The notes below the pieces were generated by a model. That model did no database searches, was not told the origin of the DNA, and saw only the letters and a program-made list of their open reading frames with translations. A stretch of DNA of 64,000 nucleotides from Syntrophotalea acetylenivorans. Its GTDB lineage: Bacteria; Desulfobacterota; Desulfuromonadia; Desulfuromonadales; Syntrophotaleaceae. A program made the translations under genes and the position numbers. The stretch lies in the NCBI RefSeq assembly GCF_001887775.1, contig NZ_CP015519.1:2356001-2420000 (forward strand), in the 5' to 3' direction. Below are positions 16,171-25,924 of the stretch, piece after piece. How positions within the stretch are numbered: position 1 is the stretch's first letter; each line of letters begins with the position of its first letter.

Positions 16171-16850
16171 GCGGCAGCGAACCGATTATTCGCCTGGAGC
16201 AGATCGACAAGACCTATCTGCAGGGCGATTTGACCATCGAGGTGCTCAAGAACATCGATTTGAGCGTGTCTCCCGGGGAATTTATCGCCTTGCAGGGGGC
16301 CTCCGGGTCCGGCAAGTCGACCTTGATGCATATTCTCGGTCTGCTCGATCGGCCGAGCAGCGGTCGCTACCTGTTTCAGGGGCAGAACGTTGCCGAGTTA
16401 GCCGATGACCGTCTCAGCGAGTTGCGCAATCGACAGTTCGGATTTATTTTTCAGAGTTTTTACCTGGTCCCCTATGTTACCGCTCTGGAAAACGTTATTC
16501 TGCCAGGTCTTTACAGTGCCACTCCGGCCGGTCAATTGCGACAGCGGGCCCAGAAACTGCTCGAGCAGGTGGGGTTGGCCGATCGTATGCATTTTCGGCC
16601 CAGTCAGCTCTCCGGCGGTCAGCAACAGCGGGTGGCCATGGCCCGGGCGCTGATGAACGATCCGCCCCTATTGCTGGCCGACGAACCGACCGGCCAGCTC
16701 GATTCCAGCACCAGCGCCGGGATCATGGAGCTGCTGCGGGAGATGCATGACCAGGGGCGTACGGTGATCCTGGTCACCCATGAGGCCGAGGTTTCCGCTG
16801 CCGCCGAAAGGATCATTGTGCTCCATGACGGTCGTATCGAACCTTCTTGA
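16167..16850 (+). CDS. ABC exporter ATPase (MacB/LolD type)
   Basis: 227-residue ATP-binding subunit. Walker A GASGSGKST, Q-loop FIFQSFYLVPYVTALEN, signature LSGGQQQRVAMARAL, Walker B LLLADEPT and the H-loop VTHEAE are all intact. The SxYLVPYxTALENV context is typical of the MacB/LolD/FtsE group that drives FtsX-like permeases. Overlaps the adaptor by four bases upstream and the first permease by 26 bases downstream, showing tight coupling. Confidence 0.92.
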   Translation: MSGSEPIIRLEQIDKTYLQGDLTIEVLKNIDLSVSPGEFIALQGASGSGKSTLMHILGLLDRPSSGRYLFQGQNVAELADDRLSELRNRQFGFIFQSFYLVPYVTALENVILPGLYSATPAGQLRQRAQKLLEQVGLADRMHFRPSQLSGGQQQRVAMARALMNDPPLLLADEPTGQLDSSTSAGIMELLREMHDQGRTVILVTHEAEVSAAAERIIVLHDGRIEPS

Positions 16851-18078
16851 TATTAGCCGCCAGCTGTGGCGGATCGCCGGTATGGCGTTGCAGGCCCTGT
16901 GGGCTTTCAAGCTGCGCAGTCTGTTCGTGATCGCCGGGGTGGCTTTGGGGATCGCTTCGTTGACCGTGATCGTGGCGGCGGTGGACGGGGCCGAACGCAA
17001 GGCGACGGAGATTGTGCGTTGGTTCGGTCCCGATGCGGTGCTGGTGTTCGGCGGCAATATCGAGAGCCGGGCGGTTGGCCAGCGGAGGCTGACCCTCTCT
17101 TACGCCGATGCGGATGCTTTGCGCCGCTCCCTGCCGGGCGCTTATCTGGTGGTGCCGATGCGGGCCAAATCCAACCAGTCGCTGCGTTTCGAGGACCGGG
17201 TGGTACAAGTGCCGCTGGTGATCGGTACCGCCGAAGGCTATGCCGAGGCCTGGAACTGGCCGCTGGTCGAAGGCCGGGATCTGAGCGCCGAGGATCTGTC
17301 TCGCGGGGCTAAGGTTGGATTGATCGGCGACAATACGGCTCGGGAGTTATTCGGCAAGCGCTCCCCGGTGGGTCATACGGTGCTGGTCAATAAGGTACCG
17401 GTTCAGATCGTCGGTCGCTTGAGCTATCGCGGGGTAGTCAGCGGCAGCGGCTCCATCGACGATCGAATTATTATTCCCATCACCACCCTGACCCAACGCT
17501 TCAACCTGAACCGTAAGTATTTCAGAGCCTTGCGAGTTAAGTTCCATGCCCCCGAGCTGATGACCGAGCATATTGCTAATCTACGCAGCCTGTTACGTCA
17601 TCTGCATCACCTGGAACCTGGCGAATTGGACGATTTCACTATTATCAGTTCCGAAGAAATTCTGAAGTTCCTCTCCATGTTCAAAAGCGGGCTGTTATTG
17701 TTTCTCGGCGTCACTGCACTGGTGGCTATGACCGTCGGCGGTTTTGTGCTGGCCAATCTGTTTTATTTGAGCATCAATGAACGGCGCATGGAGATCGGTC
17801 TGAAAAAGGCTCTGGGTGCTCGTAACTGGGCGATTCTTTGCCAGGTACTGATCGAGGCGATCTGTTTGACCCTGATCGGTGCCTTGCTCGGCATGGGACT
17901 CGGCATGGGGCTCGGTCAGTTGTTGGCTCGGCTCGGCCTCTTGCAGATTCTCTTTTCCTGGAAAGTGTTCGGTATGGCGGTGGCCGCTGCGTTGGCCATC
18001 GGTGTGCTGTTCGGCCTCAAGCCGGCCCGCCAGGCGGCTGCCTTGAGTCCCATTGAGGTGTTAAAGGATACCGCTTAA
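16825..18078 (+). CDS. FtsX-like ABC permease, first of two
   Basis: 417-residue MacB-type permease without its own ATPase domain. An N-terminal transmembrane helix (LFVIAGVALGIASLTVIVAAV) is followed by a periplasmic MacB_PCD domain (residues about 55-260) and three C-terminal helices with the conserved NERRMEIGLKKALGARN cytoplasmic loop that contacts the ATPase. ATG at 16825 lies inside the end of the ATPase gene. Probably pairs with the second permease at 18152. Confidence 0.87.
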   Translation: MTVVSNLLDISRQLWRIAGMALQALWAFKLRSLFVIAGVALGIASLTVIVAAVDGAERKATEIVRWFGPDAVLVFGGNIESRAVGQRRLTLSYADADALRRSLPGAYLVVPMRAKSNQSLRFEDRVVQVPLVIGTAEGYAEAWNWPLVEGRDLSAEDLSRGAKVGLIGDNTARELFGKRSPVGHTVLVNKVPVQIVGRLSYRGVVSGSGSIDDRIIIPITTLTQRFNLNRKYFRALRVKFHAPELMTEHIANLRSLLRHLHHLEPGELDDFTIISSEEILKFLSMFKSGLLLFLGVTALVAMTVGGFVLANLFYLSINERRMEIGLKKALGARNWAILCQVLIEAICLTLIGALLGMGLGMGLGQLLARLGLLQILFSWKVFGMAVAAALAIGVLFGLKPARQAAALSPIEVLKDTA

Positions 18079-18151
18079 CTCGGAGTACTTACCAAGCCTC
18101 ATGAATAACACGGGTTTTGAGAGTTCCAGATCTATAAGATAGCGAGTAGTT

Positions 18152-19372
18152 ATGTTCTTCAGCCTCAAAATAGCCCTGTCTTCCCTGCGTGCTCACCGCC
18201 TGCGTAGCATTCTGGCCATGGTCGGCGTGTTTCTCGGCGCCCTGGCTCTCACCGGGGTGCAACATGTGTCGCGTTCCATGCTGCTTAAGGCCGAGCATGA
18301 GACGGCCAAACTCGGCACCAATCTATTTATGGTTCGCAGCGGCCAGTTATCCTTTCGGCCCTCGGGAAGTAGCCGGGTGCGGGGGTTGGCCAGAAATTTT
18401 ACCCGGCAGGATGCCAAGGCGCTACTGGCCGGAGTGCCGGCCGCCCGAGCCGGAGCCCCCTTCGTACTGGCTACCAGCCCCATTCGTTCCGGAGACCTGC
18501 AGATCAATTGTCAGCTGGTCGCCACTCTGCCCAGCTATGCCACAGTACGCAATGTAAAGGCTGCCTGGGGGCGATTTCTCTCCGCCAGCGATGAAGCGGA
18601 GCGGGCCAAGGTTTGCGTGCTGGGGGCCAGTATCGCCCGGCGGCTATTCGGCGATGGCCAGGGAGCTGTTGGTCAACAGGTGATGTTGCATCGGGCAGGG
18701 CTGCGGGTAATCGGTGTGATGGAGCCGAAGGGGGCCGATATTGCCGGCACCGATCAGGACGAGCAGGTCTTCGTGCCTCTGACCACTTATATGCGGCGCT
18801 TGGCCAACCAGGACTGGATCAGCGGCGTCTATCTGCAGTTGGCGGATTCGCAGGCGATCGAGGAAGCGCGGCAGGCGGCGGCAACTATCCTGCGGCGCCG
18901 ACACAGCATCGATGTCGGCGAGGATGATGACTTTACCCTGCTGGCCGCTCAAGACACCATGCGGGTACAGCGCGACGCTCTGGCCCTGGTGCAGACCCTC
19001 GGTCTGCTCAGCTCAAGTATTTCCTTTGCCGTTGGCGGTCTCGGTATCTTGTCCATCATGGTATTGCTGGTGCGCACGCGCAGGCTGGAGATCGGTGTCC
19101 GCCGGGCAGTAGGGGCGAAGCGCCGGGATATTGTGCGCCAGTTCATGTTCGAGGCGGGACTGATGGCGGGTATCGGTGGCGGCCTGGGGGTGCTCAGTTC
19201 TTTGCTGCTGGTGCTGGTGGTCTGCCGCATCGGCGAAATGCCCCTGGCTTACGATCCCGTGTTGATCGGCAGCAGCCTGTTCGGCTCTCTGTTGCTGGGT
19301 TTGGCCGCCGGTGCCTATCCGGCCTGGCAGGCGGCAAATGTGGAGATATTGCAGGTGCTGCGCAACGAATGA
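18152..19372 (+). CDS. FtsX-like ABC permease, second of two
   Basis: 406-residue MacB-type permease with the same layout: N-terminal helix after ALSSLRAHRLRSILAMVGVFLG, periplasmic domain, three C-terminal helices and the loop RTRRLEIGVRRAVGAKRRD. It is clearly diverged from the first permease, suggesting a heterodimer rather than a recent copy. A 73-base gap separates the two. The transported substrate is unknown; family members export lipids, peptides, macrolides or siderophores. Confidence 0.87.
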   Translation: MFFSLKIALSSLRAHRLRSILAMVGVFLGALALTGVQHVSRSMLLKAEHETAKLGTNLFMVRSGQLSFRPSGSSRVRGLARNFTRQDAKALLAGVPAARAGAPFVLATSPIRSGDLQINCQLVATLPSYATVRNVKAAWGRFLSASDEAERAKVCVLGASIARRLFGDGQGAVGQQVMLHRAGLRVIGVMEPKGADIAGTDQDEQVFVPLTTYMRRLANQDWISGVYLQLADSQAIEEARQAAATILRRRHSIDVGEDDDFTLLAAQDTMRVQRDALALVQTLGLLSSSISFAVGGLGILSIMVLLVRTRRLEIGVRRAVGAKRRDIVRQFMFEAGLMAGIGGGLGVLSSLLLVLVVCRIGEMPLAYDPVLIGSSLFGSLLLGLAAGAYPAWQAANVEILQVLRNE

Positions 19373-19633
19373 AGGTGGTATTTTTTGTTTCGTGAACCAG
19401 CCACCAACGCTGACCAAAAAACTATCGACCTGCTGTTGCCGTTTGCCAACGACCCTGTTTGTTTCCCAATGTCTGATAAGTTCTTGGGGTCTGATAATTG
19501 TGATTTATCGGAAATAGGGGAGTGTCCTCTTTTCCCTCTTGGAAACAACTTCCCGATGCAACGGATTTTGTAATATAATTCAGCGCCTGTTTGGTCAGGG
19601 ATTGAAAGCAAAAGCGATGTAGGGAGGGTGTAT

Positions 19634-19882
19634 ATGCTTCGGCGAATCTGCAAGATCTGCGGTCGTGAAACGAGTAAGGAATTATCCGTTGAAGGGCCGA
19701 AGTTTTTCTGTAAAACCTGTAAAGACTATCCCCAATATGTAGAACTGGATATGGAACCCCATTGTCCCCAGTGCGGAGACCTGATTGAGGAGTGCGTCAA
19801 ATGCGGCACCGGTTATTTCTGCAACCGCTGCAAACGTCTCTTTTCTCGAAAAGATCTCGCCTGGAAGGATAAAGAGGCCTAA
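19634..19882 (+). CDS. Small cysteine-rich zinc-ribbon protein with five CXXC motifs
   Basis: 82-residue protein carrying five CXXC pairs: CKIC, CKTC, CPQC, CVKC and CNRC, enough for two zinc ribbons plus one pair. ATG at 19634 is preferred over the GTG two codons earlier because GGAGGG is five to six bases before it. I do not recognise a characterised family. The sequence is acidic at its centre and ends with a basic/acidic tail. It stands alone between the exporter operon and the convergent hemL gene. A nucleic-acid or protein-binding zinc protein is an inference. Confidence 0.75.
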   Translation: MLRRICKICGRETSKELSVEGPKFFCKTCKDYPQYVELDMEPHCPQCGDLIEECVKCGTGYFCNRCKRLFSRKDLAWKDKEA

Positions 19883-19905
19883 AAGTCGGACGGTCTGACA
19901 TATGG

Positions 19906-19939
19906 GAAAAGCCCCTAGTTATCTGACCGGGGGCTTTTC
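19906..19939. terminator. Bidirectional hairpin between the zinc-ribbon gene and hemL
   Basis: GAAAAGCCCC pairs with GGGGCTTTTC around 14 bases. A/T bases flank both arms, so it could serve the convergent genes on either side. Confidence 0.75.
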
Positions 19940-20007
19940 ATGTCTGCAGTATTCGGAACAGCCTAGAAGCCTATTGCGAGGTTTTCAGGTGAAACCTGTC
20001 TTGGCAG

Positions 20008-21291
20008 TTAAAGGGCCGCAAAAGCTTTCCGGGCCGCGTCGATGGTGCGATCGAGATCCTCCTGGCTGTGGGCGGCGCTCATGAAGCCGGCCTCGAACTG
20101 AGAGGGTGCCAGATTGACTCCGTTCTCCAGCATCAGGCGGAAGAAGCGGCCGAAGGCGTCGGTGTCGCTTTGGGCGGCATCGGCGAAGGAGTTGACCGGG
20201 CCGGGATGAAAGTAGGTGCAGAACATGGCCCCGACCCGCTGCAGGCAGGTGGGTTGAGAGCACTGTTCGGCGGCTTCGCGAAGCCCGGCCTCGAGGTAGG
20301 CACTCTTGACTTCCAGTTGCTGGTAGAAGCCAGGTTCCTGCAGGAGCTTCAAGGTGGCGAGGCCAGCGCTCATGGCCAAAGGGTTGCCGGACAGAGTGCC
20401 AGCCTGATAGACGGGGCCTTCCGGAGCCAGCTGTTGCATGATCTCTTTCTTGCCGCCAAAGGCGCCGACCGGCAGGCCGCCGCCGATGATCTTGCCGAGA
20501 CAGACCAGGTCTCCACGGATGTTGAAGCGCTCCTGGGCGCCGCCGTAGGCGAGGCGGAAGCCGGTCATCACCTCGTCCATGATCAGTACGATCCCTTCCG
20601 AATCGCATAACTCCCGCAGGCCCTCAAGGAAGCCGGGCAGCGGTGCCACGCAGCCCATGTTGCCCGCCACCGGCTCGAGAATGATGGCCGCCAGGTCGCC
20701 GCGATGGGCATCGGTCAGGGCCTGAACCTGTTCGAGATCGTTGTACGAGGCGGTCAGGGTGTGGCGGGCAAGGTCGGCCGGTACCCCTGGAGAGGTGGGC
20801 ACGCCGAAGGTGGCCGCGCCGCTGCCAGCCTTGACCAGCAGGCTGTCGGCGTGACCATGATAGCAGCCTTCGAATTTGAGGATCTTGTCGCGGCCGGTAT
20901 AGCCCCGGGCCAGGCGGATGGCGCTCATGGTGGCTTCGGTGCCGGAGGAGACCATGCGCAACTGCTCCATATTGGGGTAGGCCTGGCGCACCATCCCCGC
21001 CAGTGCCACCTCCAGGGCAGTTGGGGCGCCGAAGGAGGAGCCGAGAACCGCAGCCCGGCACACCGCCTCGACCACCTTGGGGTGGCTATGGCCGAGGATC
21101 ATCGGTCCCCAGGAACCGACGTAGTCGATATAGGCGTTGCCGTCGACGTCGTACAAGGTGCTTCCATTGGCCCGGTCGATAAACAGCGGCTCGCCGCCGA
21201 CGGATTGAAAGGCTCGTACCGGGCTGTTGACCCCGCCGGGAATGACTTGTTTTGCCTCGGCAAAGAGCGCGGCAGATTTCGAGCGGTTCAT
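20008..21291 (-). CDS. hemL: Glutamate-1-semialdehyde 2,1-aminomutase
   Basis: 427-residue PLP enzyme converting glutamate-1-semialdehyde to 5-aminolevulinate, an early step of the C5 tetrapyrrole pathway. [41 protein letters not shown] and the PLP lysine in [21 protein letters not shown] are intact. ATG at 21291 ([10 protein letters not shown]) is chosen because AAGGAG lies upstream of it and the length then matches the family; an ATG at 21315 would add eight residues. It supports heme and cobalamin made by other genes of this genome. Confidence 0.96.
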   Translation of the reverse strand: MNRSKSAALFAEAKQVIPGGVNSPVRAFQSVGGEPLFIDRANGSTLYDVDGNAYIDYVGSWGPMILGHSHPKVVEAVCRAAVLGSSFGAPTALEVALAGMVRQAYPNMEQLRMVSSGTEATMSAIRLARGYTGRDKILKFEGCYHGHADSLLVKAGSGAATFGVPTSPGVPADLARHTLTASYNDLEQVQALTDAHRGDLAAIILEPVAGNMGCVAPLPGFLEGLRELCDSEGIVLIMDEVMTGFRLAYGGAQERFNIRGDLVCLGKIIGGGLPVGAFGGKKEIMQQLAPEGPVYQAGTLSGNPLAMSAGLATLKLLQEPGFYQQLEVKSAYLEAGLREAAEQCSQPTCLQRVGAMFCTYFHPGPVNSFADAAQSDTDAFGRFFRLMLENGVNLAPSQFEAGFMSAAHSQEDLDRTIDAARKAFAAL

Positions 21292-21393
21292 AACAGTTCT
21301 CTCCTTATGGGACACGGGGCTCTATTCTCCAGTTCTGGATAATAGAGCCCCAATATTGATAGTAGGCAGTTAAGTTGTCTGTTGCGGTTGCCG

Positions 21394-22923
21394 CTAATTG
21401 TGCAGGTCGTATTTTTTGATCTTGCGGTGCAGCGTATTGCGGGCGATGCCAAGGACCCGGGCCGTTTCGGTAATGTTCCAGCGGTGCTGGACCAGAGTCT
21501 TTTTGATGGAGGCGGCTTCCGAATCCTTGAGACATTCGCTGCCGGGCGAAGCAATGCCTTTTTTGCGCATCACCGAACAGAGGCTCTCTTCGAGGCCGCG
21601 CAGGGAATGGAGCAGTTGGGTCAGTTCGCCTCCGGAGAGTTGTTCCAGAACCTCGGGCTTACCGTAATGTTCCCAGAACTTGTCCAGAGAAGGCTCATTG
21701 TTTTCAACGGGCGGTGCCGATGTATCCCGCTGCGGCACAACAACCGGTCGCGGCCGGTTGACGGACAGCTTGCCGGCAAAGTGCTTGGGTAGAATCTTCG
21801 GGCCGTCGCAGAGGGCGACCGCTTGACGCAGGGTGTTGGACAGTTCGCGGATGTTCCCCGGCCAGTCGTATTCGCAGAGCAGTTGAGTGATCTCTGTAGA
21901 AAGGGTGAGGTGGGGATTGAGCTGGCGGACAAAATGTTCCGCCAGCATGGGAATGTCTCCCTGTCGGGCGCGCAGCGGGGGGATCTCCAACTTAACCACG
22001 TTGAGACGGTAAAAGAGGTCTTCGCGGAAATCACGGCCGAGCATGGCTTGTTCAAGGTCGACGTTAGAGGCGGAAATAACCCGCACGTCGCTATGGACCA
22101 TCTTTTCTCCGCCCAGGCGCATGAATTCGCCTGTTTCCAGAACCCGCAGCAGTTTGACCTGAATGGCCAGGCTGGCCTCACCGACTTCGTCGAGAAACAG
22201 GGTACCGTTATTGGCCAGCTCGAAAATGCCTCGGCGCATGCTGCCGGCACCGGTAAAGGAGCCCCGTTCGTGGCCGAACAGTTCGCTTTCGAGCAAGTTG
22301 TCGGACAGGGCGCCGCAGTTGATGGGGATAAACATCTGTTCGGCCCGGTGGGAGGTGGCATGGATAAAGCGGGCCAAGACCTCCTTGCCGGTCCCCGTTT
22401 CCCCTTGAATCAGGATGCTGATGTCCTTGCTCGCCAGGCGATAGGCAAGGGATGCCAGTTGCCGCATTTCCGGTGTGTTGCCCACCATGAATCCCTGGCT
22501 TTTGGCAAACTGACTCCACTCTTCTTCGTCTTTTTGCTTGCCCTGGGAGGCGGAGGCGGCCGCTTCCTGGATCAGCCATTCAATCTGCTTGATATCGTCA
22601 AAGGGTTTTTCAACATACTGATAGGCGCCCATCTGCATCGCTTTGACTGCCGTCTGGATGGTGCTGAAGCCGGTCATGATGATGACTTCGCAATTGGGCT
22701 GTTTGCGTTTGATATGTTTCAGCAGAGTCAGGCCATCCGTATCGGGAAGCTTCAAGTCGACCATGGCCACCTGAAAGGGCGACCCCTCCAGGGCACGCAG
22801 GGCTTCACTCTCACTAACTGCGGTAACCGTGCGACAACCTTTCCTGTCGAGCAGCCGGCGAAAAAAATTACAGACGGATTCTTCGTCGTCGATAATCAAA
22901 ACATTGATGGGATGTGCAGCCAT
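21394..22923 (-). CDS. Sigma-54-dependent two-component response regulator
   Basis: 509-residue NtrC-type activator. Domains: receiver (1-125, with acidic pocket IIDDEES and phosphoacceptor D56 in VDLKLPD), AAA+ sigma-54 activation domain (about 145-385, Walker A GETGTGKE, Walker B GTLFLDEVGEA, and GSFTGA in place of GAFTGA), and Fis-type helix-turn-helix at the C-terminus (NITETARVLGIARNTLHRKIKKY). Between AAA+ and HTH is an unusually long linker of about 90 residues. The gene is 17 bases downstream of its likely cognate kinase. Confidence 0.93.
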   Translation of the reverse strand: MAAHPINVLIIDDEESVCNFFRRLLDRKGCRTVTAVSESEALRALEGSPFQVAMVDLKLPDTDGLTLLKHIKRKQPNCEVIIMTGFSTIQTAVKAMQMGAYQYVEKPFDDIKQIEWLIQEAAASASQGKQKDEEEWSQFAKSQGFMVGNTPEMRQLASLAYRLASKDISILIQGETGTGKEVLARFIHATSHRAEQMFIPINCGALSDNLLESELFGHERGSFTGAGSMRRGIFELANNGTLFLDEVGEASLAIQVKLLRVLETGEFMRLGGEKMVHSDVRVISASNVDLEQAMLGRDFREDLFYRLNVVKLEIPPLRARQGDIPMLAEHFVRQLNPHLTLSTEITQLLCEYDWPGNIRELSNTLRQAVALCDGPKILPKHFAGKLSVNRPRPVVVPQRDTSAPPVENNEPSLDKFWEHYGKPEVLEQLSGGELTQLLHSLRGLEESLCSVMRKKGIASPGSECLKDSEAASIKKTLVQHRWNITETARVLGIARNTLHRKIKKYDLHN

Positions 22924-22940
22924 GCTTCTCCTCTTGGTCT

Positions 22941-24629
22941 TCAGACGGGTAGATGTTTAGTCGGTTGTGGCGGACTGGGCGGCAGCTTCAGAGAAAAGCA
23001 GCTACCTTTGCCGGGACTGCTTTCCACTTCCAGGGTGCCGCCGTGGGCCTGGGCGATCCCGAAGCTGACCGAAAGACCTAACCCGGTACCTTTGGTCGCT
23101 TCTTTGCTAGTGTAAAACGGGGTAAAGACATCGTCCAGTTTGTCCTTTTCTATGCCGGTTCCGTTGTCCCGTACAGAGACGGTCACCCAATCCTGATCCG
23201 GTCCCTGCTCTAGATAAGATTTCAGGTAGATGGTCTTTTCCCCGGTTTTATCCGTCAGGGCGTCTCTGGCGTTGATCAGCAGGTTGGTAACCACCTGCTG
23301 GATTTGTACGGCGTTGGCCATAATTCGCGGTAAGTCTTCAGCCAGCTGTTTGACAATGGTGATCTGTGTCGGGTCGACCAGATAGTTGACCAGACCAAGA
23401 GCCCGTTCGATCTCGCGGTTGAGGTTGGTCAAATCCATCGGGACCTGTTCCTGACGGGAAAAGGTCAGCAGGTTCTGGATGATACGCTTGCAACGCAGGC
23501 CGCAGTCAGCGATTTCTTTAAGGGAATCGCCTTGTTCCGGGTTGCCGGCCAGTTCAGCATATAAGAGTTGGGCTGTACCGATGACCACGGTCATCGGGCT
23601 ATTCAGTTCATGGGCGACCCCCGCTGCCATCTCGCCAATGGCTGCCAATCGTGCCGAATGCATCAACTTGGCTTCCATTTGGGCTTTTTCGGTAATGTCC
23701 TTGATGATGATGGTCATTGCTACCAGTTCCTGCTCTTTGCCCAATACAGGATAAAAGGATAGATCAAGCTGGCGGCCTGTTTTTGTCTCCAGATGGCGGT
23801 AAATGGGACGGGGGTCTATGGCCAGCGTTTGCATCGGGCAGTTAGGACAGGGACTGTTGCGACCGTAAAGGGTAGTGAAACATTTCTGGTCCTGTTGCGA
23901 CGGCTTTCCGTCGGGAAATAGTTCCGGCAACGGTCGATGGTTGTTGAGTTGAATATTGTATTCGGTATCTATCAACAAGATCGGTTCGGTGACGGCGTTA
24001 AAAGTCGCTTCCCAGCCTTGTCGTGCGCGGGAAACCTCTTCGTAGAGCTGGGCGTTCTGAATGCTGATGGCCAACTGTTCGGCCAGATGCTGAACAAAGC
24101 TGAGCTCTTCCTGGGTATAGGCCGACTTTTGGGAACTGCCGATCAGCAGCAGTCCCTGGTTGGCCGACTTATAATGCAGGGGAGCCACCACCAGAGAATG
24201 GAGCTGCTCCGCCAAATGGGGATACCCGGCGAAAAAGGGGTCGCTTTTAGGCAATTCGCCAAGGATCAAGGCCTCGTTGAGGTTCAGGGGCTCCCAGAGA
24301 ACCGAATCGCGCGGTAGGGGTTGCGCTTGTCGAAAATGAAACGGGGGCAGCGCTTTGATCACCAGTTCATCGTTCTGCAACATGGCCAGGCCAAGCAAAT
24401 CACAGGGCAAAGCTTCTGGCAACAACTGCTGGGCTTCGTTGAACATGTCTTCAACAGACATTTCCAGATGTAGGGCCCGGGTCAGGCGGTGCAGAATTTC
24501 GAGGCGGACATTTTGCCGGCGAATCTTTTCCTGACGCTTCTTCAGCTCGGCGTAATAGCTCAACTTGGACGCATTGACGCCGGTCAGGTCGGCTATTAGC
24601 TTATTTTTTCCGTCAGGCTTTTGGCTCAC
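22941..24629 (-). CDS. Cytoplasmic sensor histidine kinase (GAF-PAS-HisKA-HATPase)
   Basis: 562-residue kinase with no transmembrane segment. A short N-terminal coiled coil leads into a GAF domain (about 55-195), then a PAS domain (about 205-320), the H-box GVAHELNSPMTVVIGTAQLL and the ATPase domain with N-box NLLINARDAL, DNGTGIEKDKLDDVFTPFYTSKEATKGTGLGLS. The PAS domain contains a cysteine cluster, CFTTLYGRNSPCPNCP, that could bind metal or sense redox. Pairs with the sigma-54 response regulator. Signal unknown. Confidence 0.92.
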   Translation of the reverse strand: MSQKPDGKNKLIADLTGVNASKLSYYAELKKRQEKIRRQNVRLEILHRLTRALHLEMSVEDMFNEAQQLLPEALPCDLLGLAMLQNDELVIKALPPFHFRQAQPLPRDSVLWEPLNLNEALILGELPKSDPFFAGYPHLAEQLHSLVVAPLHYKSANQGLLLIGSSQKSAYTQEELSFVQHLAEQLAISIQNAQLYEEVSRARQGWEATFNAVTEPILLIDTEYNIQLNNHRPLPELFPDGKPSQQDQKCFTTLYGRNSPCPNCPMQTLAIDPRPIYRHLETKTGRQLDLSFYPVLGKEQELVAMTIIIKDITEKAQMEAKLMHSARLAAIGEMAAGVAHELNSPMTVVIGTAQLLYAELAGNPEQGDSLKEIADCGLRCKRIIQNLLTFSRQEQVPMDLTNLNREIERALGLVNYLVDPTQITIVKQLAEDLPRIMANAVQIQQVVTNLLINARDALTDKTGEKTIYLKSYLEQGPDQDWVTVSVRDNGTGIEKDKLDDVFTPFYTSKEATKGTGLGLSVSFGIAQAHGGTLEVESSPGKGSCFSLKLPPSPPQPTKHLPV

Positions 24630-24692
24630 TATTGAGACCTCTGTCCAGGGCAGGAAAACTCATCTGTGGTTTTAAGCGACTTGCTTCAATCG

Positions 24693-25838
24693 CTAAAGGG
24701 CTTTGCGGAACAGTTCGGCAATATCTTTCGGAGTGGCCATGCGAGGGTTGGTGGCAATGCATTCGTCTTGCATGACATTGTCGGTCAGACGTTGAAGCTG
24801 GTCTTCAGAGAGCCCTAAGTCGGACAGGGATTGCTTCAAGCCAATATCCGCTACAAGTTTTTTAACCGCTTCAATAGCGTGCTCAGCAGCCGGCAATGGA
24901 TCCGTTGAGCTGAGTCCCGCCATCGCCTGGGCGATCTGTTGAAATCGTTGGCGGCAGTCCGGTAGATTGAACTGCATAACATGGGGTAACAGGATAGCGT
25001 TGGCTTCGCCATGGTGAGTATCCATCAGACCGCCGACCTGGTGGGTCATGGCGTGGCCGGCGCCGAGTATGGCATTGGAAAAGGCAATGCCGGCATTAAG
25101 GCTCGCGAGGGCCATATTGGTATTGGCCTGCAGGTCGCTGCGGTCCGTTACGGCCTGGCGCAGGTTGCCGAACACCAAACGGACTGCTTTTAACGCATGC
25201 AGATCGGTCAAAGGGGTGGCGGCCAGGGAAACGTAGGCTTCGATCGCATGGGCCAGGGTATCGATACCTGTAGTAGCTGCCAGACGTGGATTAACCGTGG
25301 ACAGCAAATTCGGATCGATCAGGGCAATATCAGGAATAAGGGACCGTGAGACAAAAGACATCTTCAGTCGGCGCTCGGTATTTACGATGCGAGCGAACTG
25401 GGTAACCTCGGTGCCGGTGCCGGCAGTGGTAGGAACGATGATCACGGGAGGCAGAGGCTGGTGAATCTTGTTGATGCCTTCATAGTCGGTCAGTTGACCG
25501 CCATTAGTGGCTAACATGGCTATGACTTTGGCCATGTCGGCGCAACTTCCGCCACCAACTCCGATGACGGCATCGCATTTAGCGGCTCGGTATCGTTCCA
25601 GGGCCACCTCAACTTCCGTGTCCTTGGGATTTGAGCTTAGCGCAGAAAAAATTTCGAATTCGACTCCCGCTGCGGCGAGGTATTCAGTTGCTTTGTCGAT
25701 CCAACCGGTTTCCAGCAAACCGCTGTCGGTCACCACAAGGGCCCTGAAGGCACCGCTGCCTGCAGCGCTCTCGCCGAGATGTTGCAGGGCTCCCGGACCG
25801 AAGATGACTTCCGGAATGACAAATTTACTGATATTCAT
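24693..25838 (-). CDS. Iron-containing alcohol dehydrogenase (group III)
   Basis: 381-residue NAD(P)-linked alcohol dehydrogenase. Nucleotide motif GVGGGSCADMAKVIA and PTTAGTGTEVT are intact, as are the metal-ligand regions GIDTLAHAIEAYVS, GAGHAMTHQVGG and DTHHGEANA. It shares only the family framework with the two tandem enzymes at 28-31 kb, so it is a separate lineage. It lies behind a promoter with a 16-bp palindrome and 64 bases upstream of the two-component pair in the same direction. It probably reduces or oxidises short-chain aldehydes/alcohols. Confidence 0.92.
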   Translation of the reverse strand: MNISKFVIPEVIFGPGALQHLGESAAGSGAFRALVVTDSGLLETGWIDKATEYLAAAGVEFEIFSALSSNPKDTEVEVALERYRAAKCDAVIGVGGGSCADMAKVIAMLATNGGQLTDYEGINKIHQPLPPVIIVPTTAGTGTEVTQFARIVNTERRLKMSFVSRSLIPDIALIDPNLLSTVNPRLAATTGIDTLAHAIEAYVSLAATPLTDLHALKAVRLVFGNLRQAVTDRSDLQANTNMALASLNAGIAFSNAILGAGHAMTHQVGGLMDTHHGEANAILLPHVMQFNLPDCRQRFQQIAQAMAGLSSTDPLPAAEHAIEAVKKLVADIGLKQSLSDLGLSEDQLQRLTDNVMQDECIATNPRMATPKDIAELFRKAL

Positions 25839-25924
25839 GGTTTGACCGCCGAGAAATGAGGTTTTTCCGCCCGTAATCTATTCTTTGACACAGCATCTGC
25901 TTCAAAGACTTAGCATAGATTATT

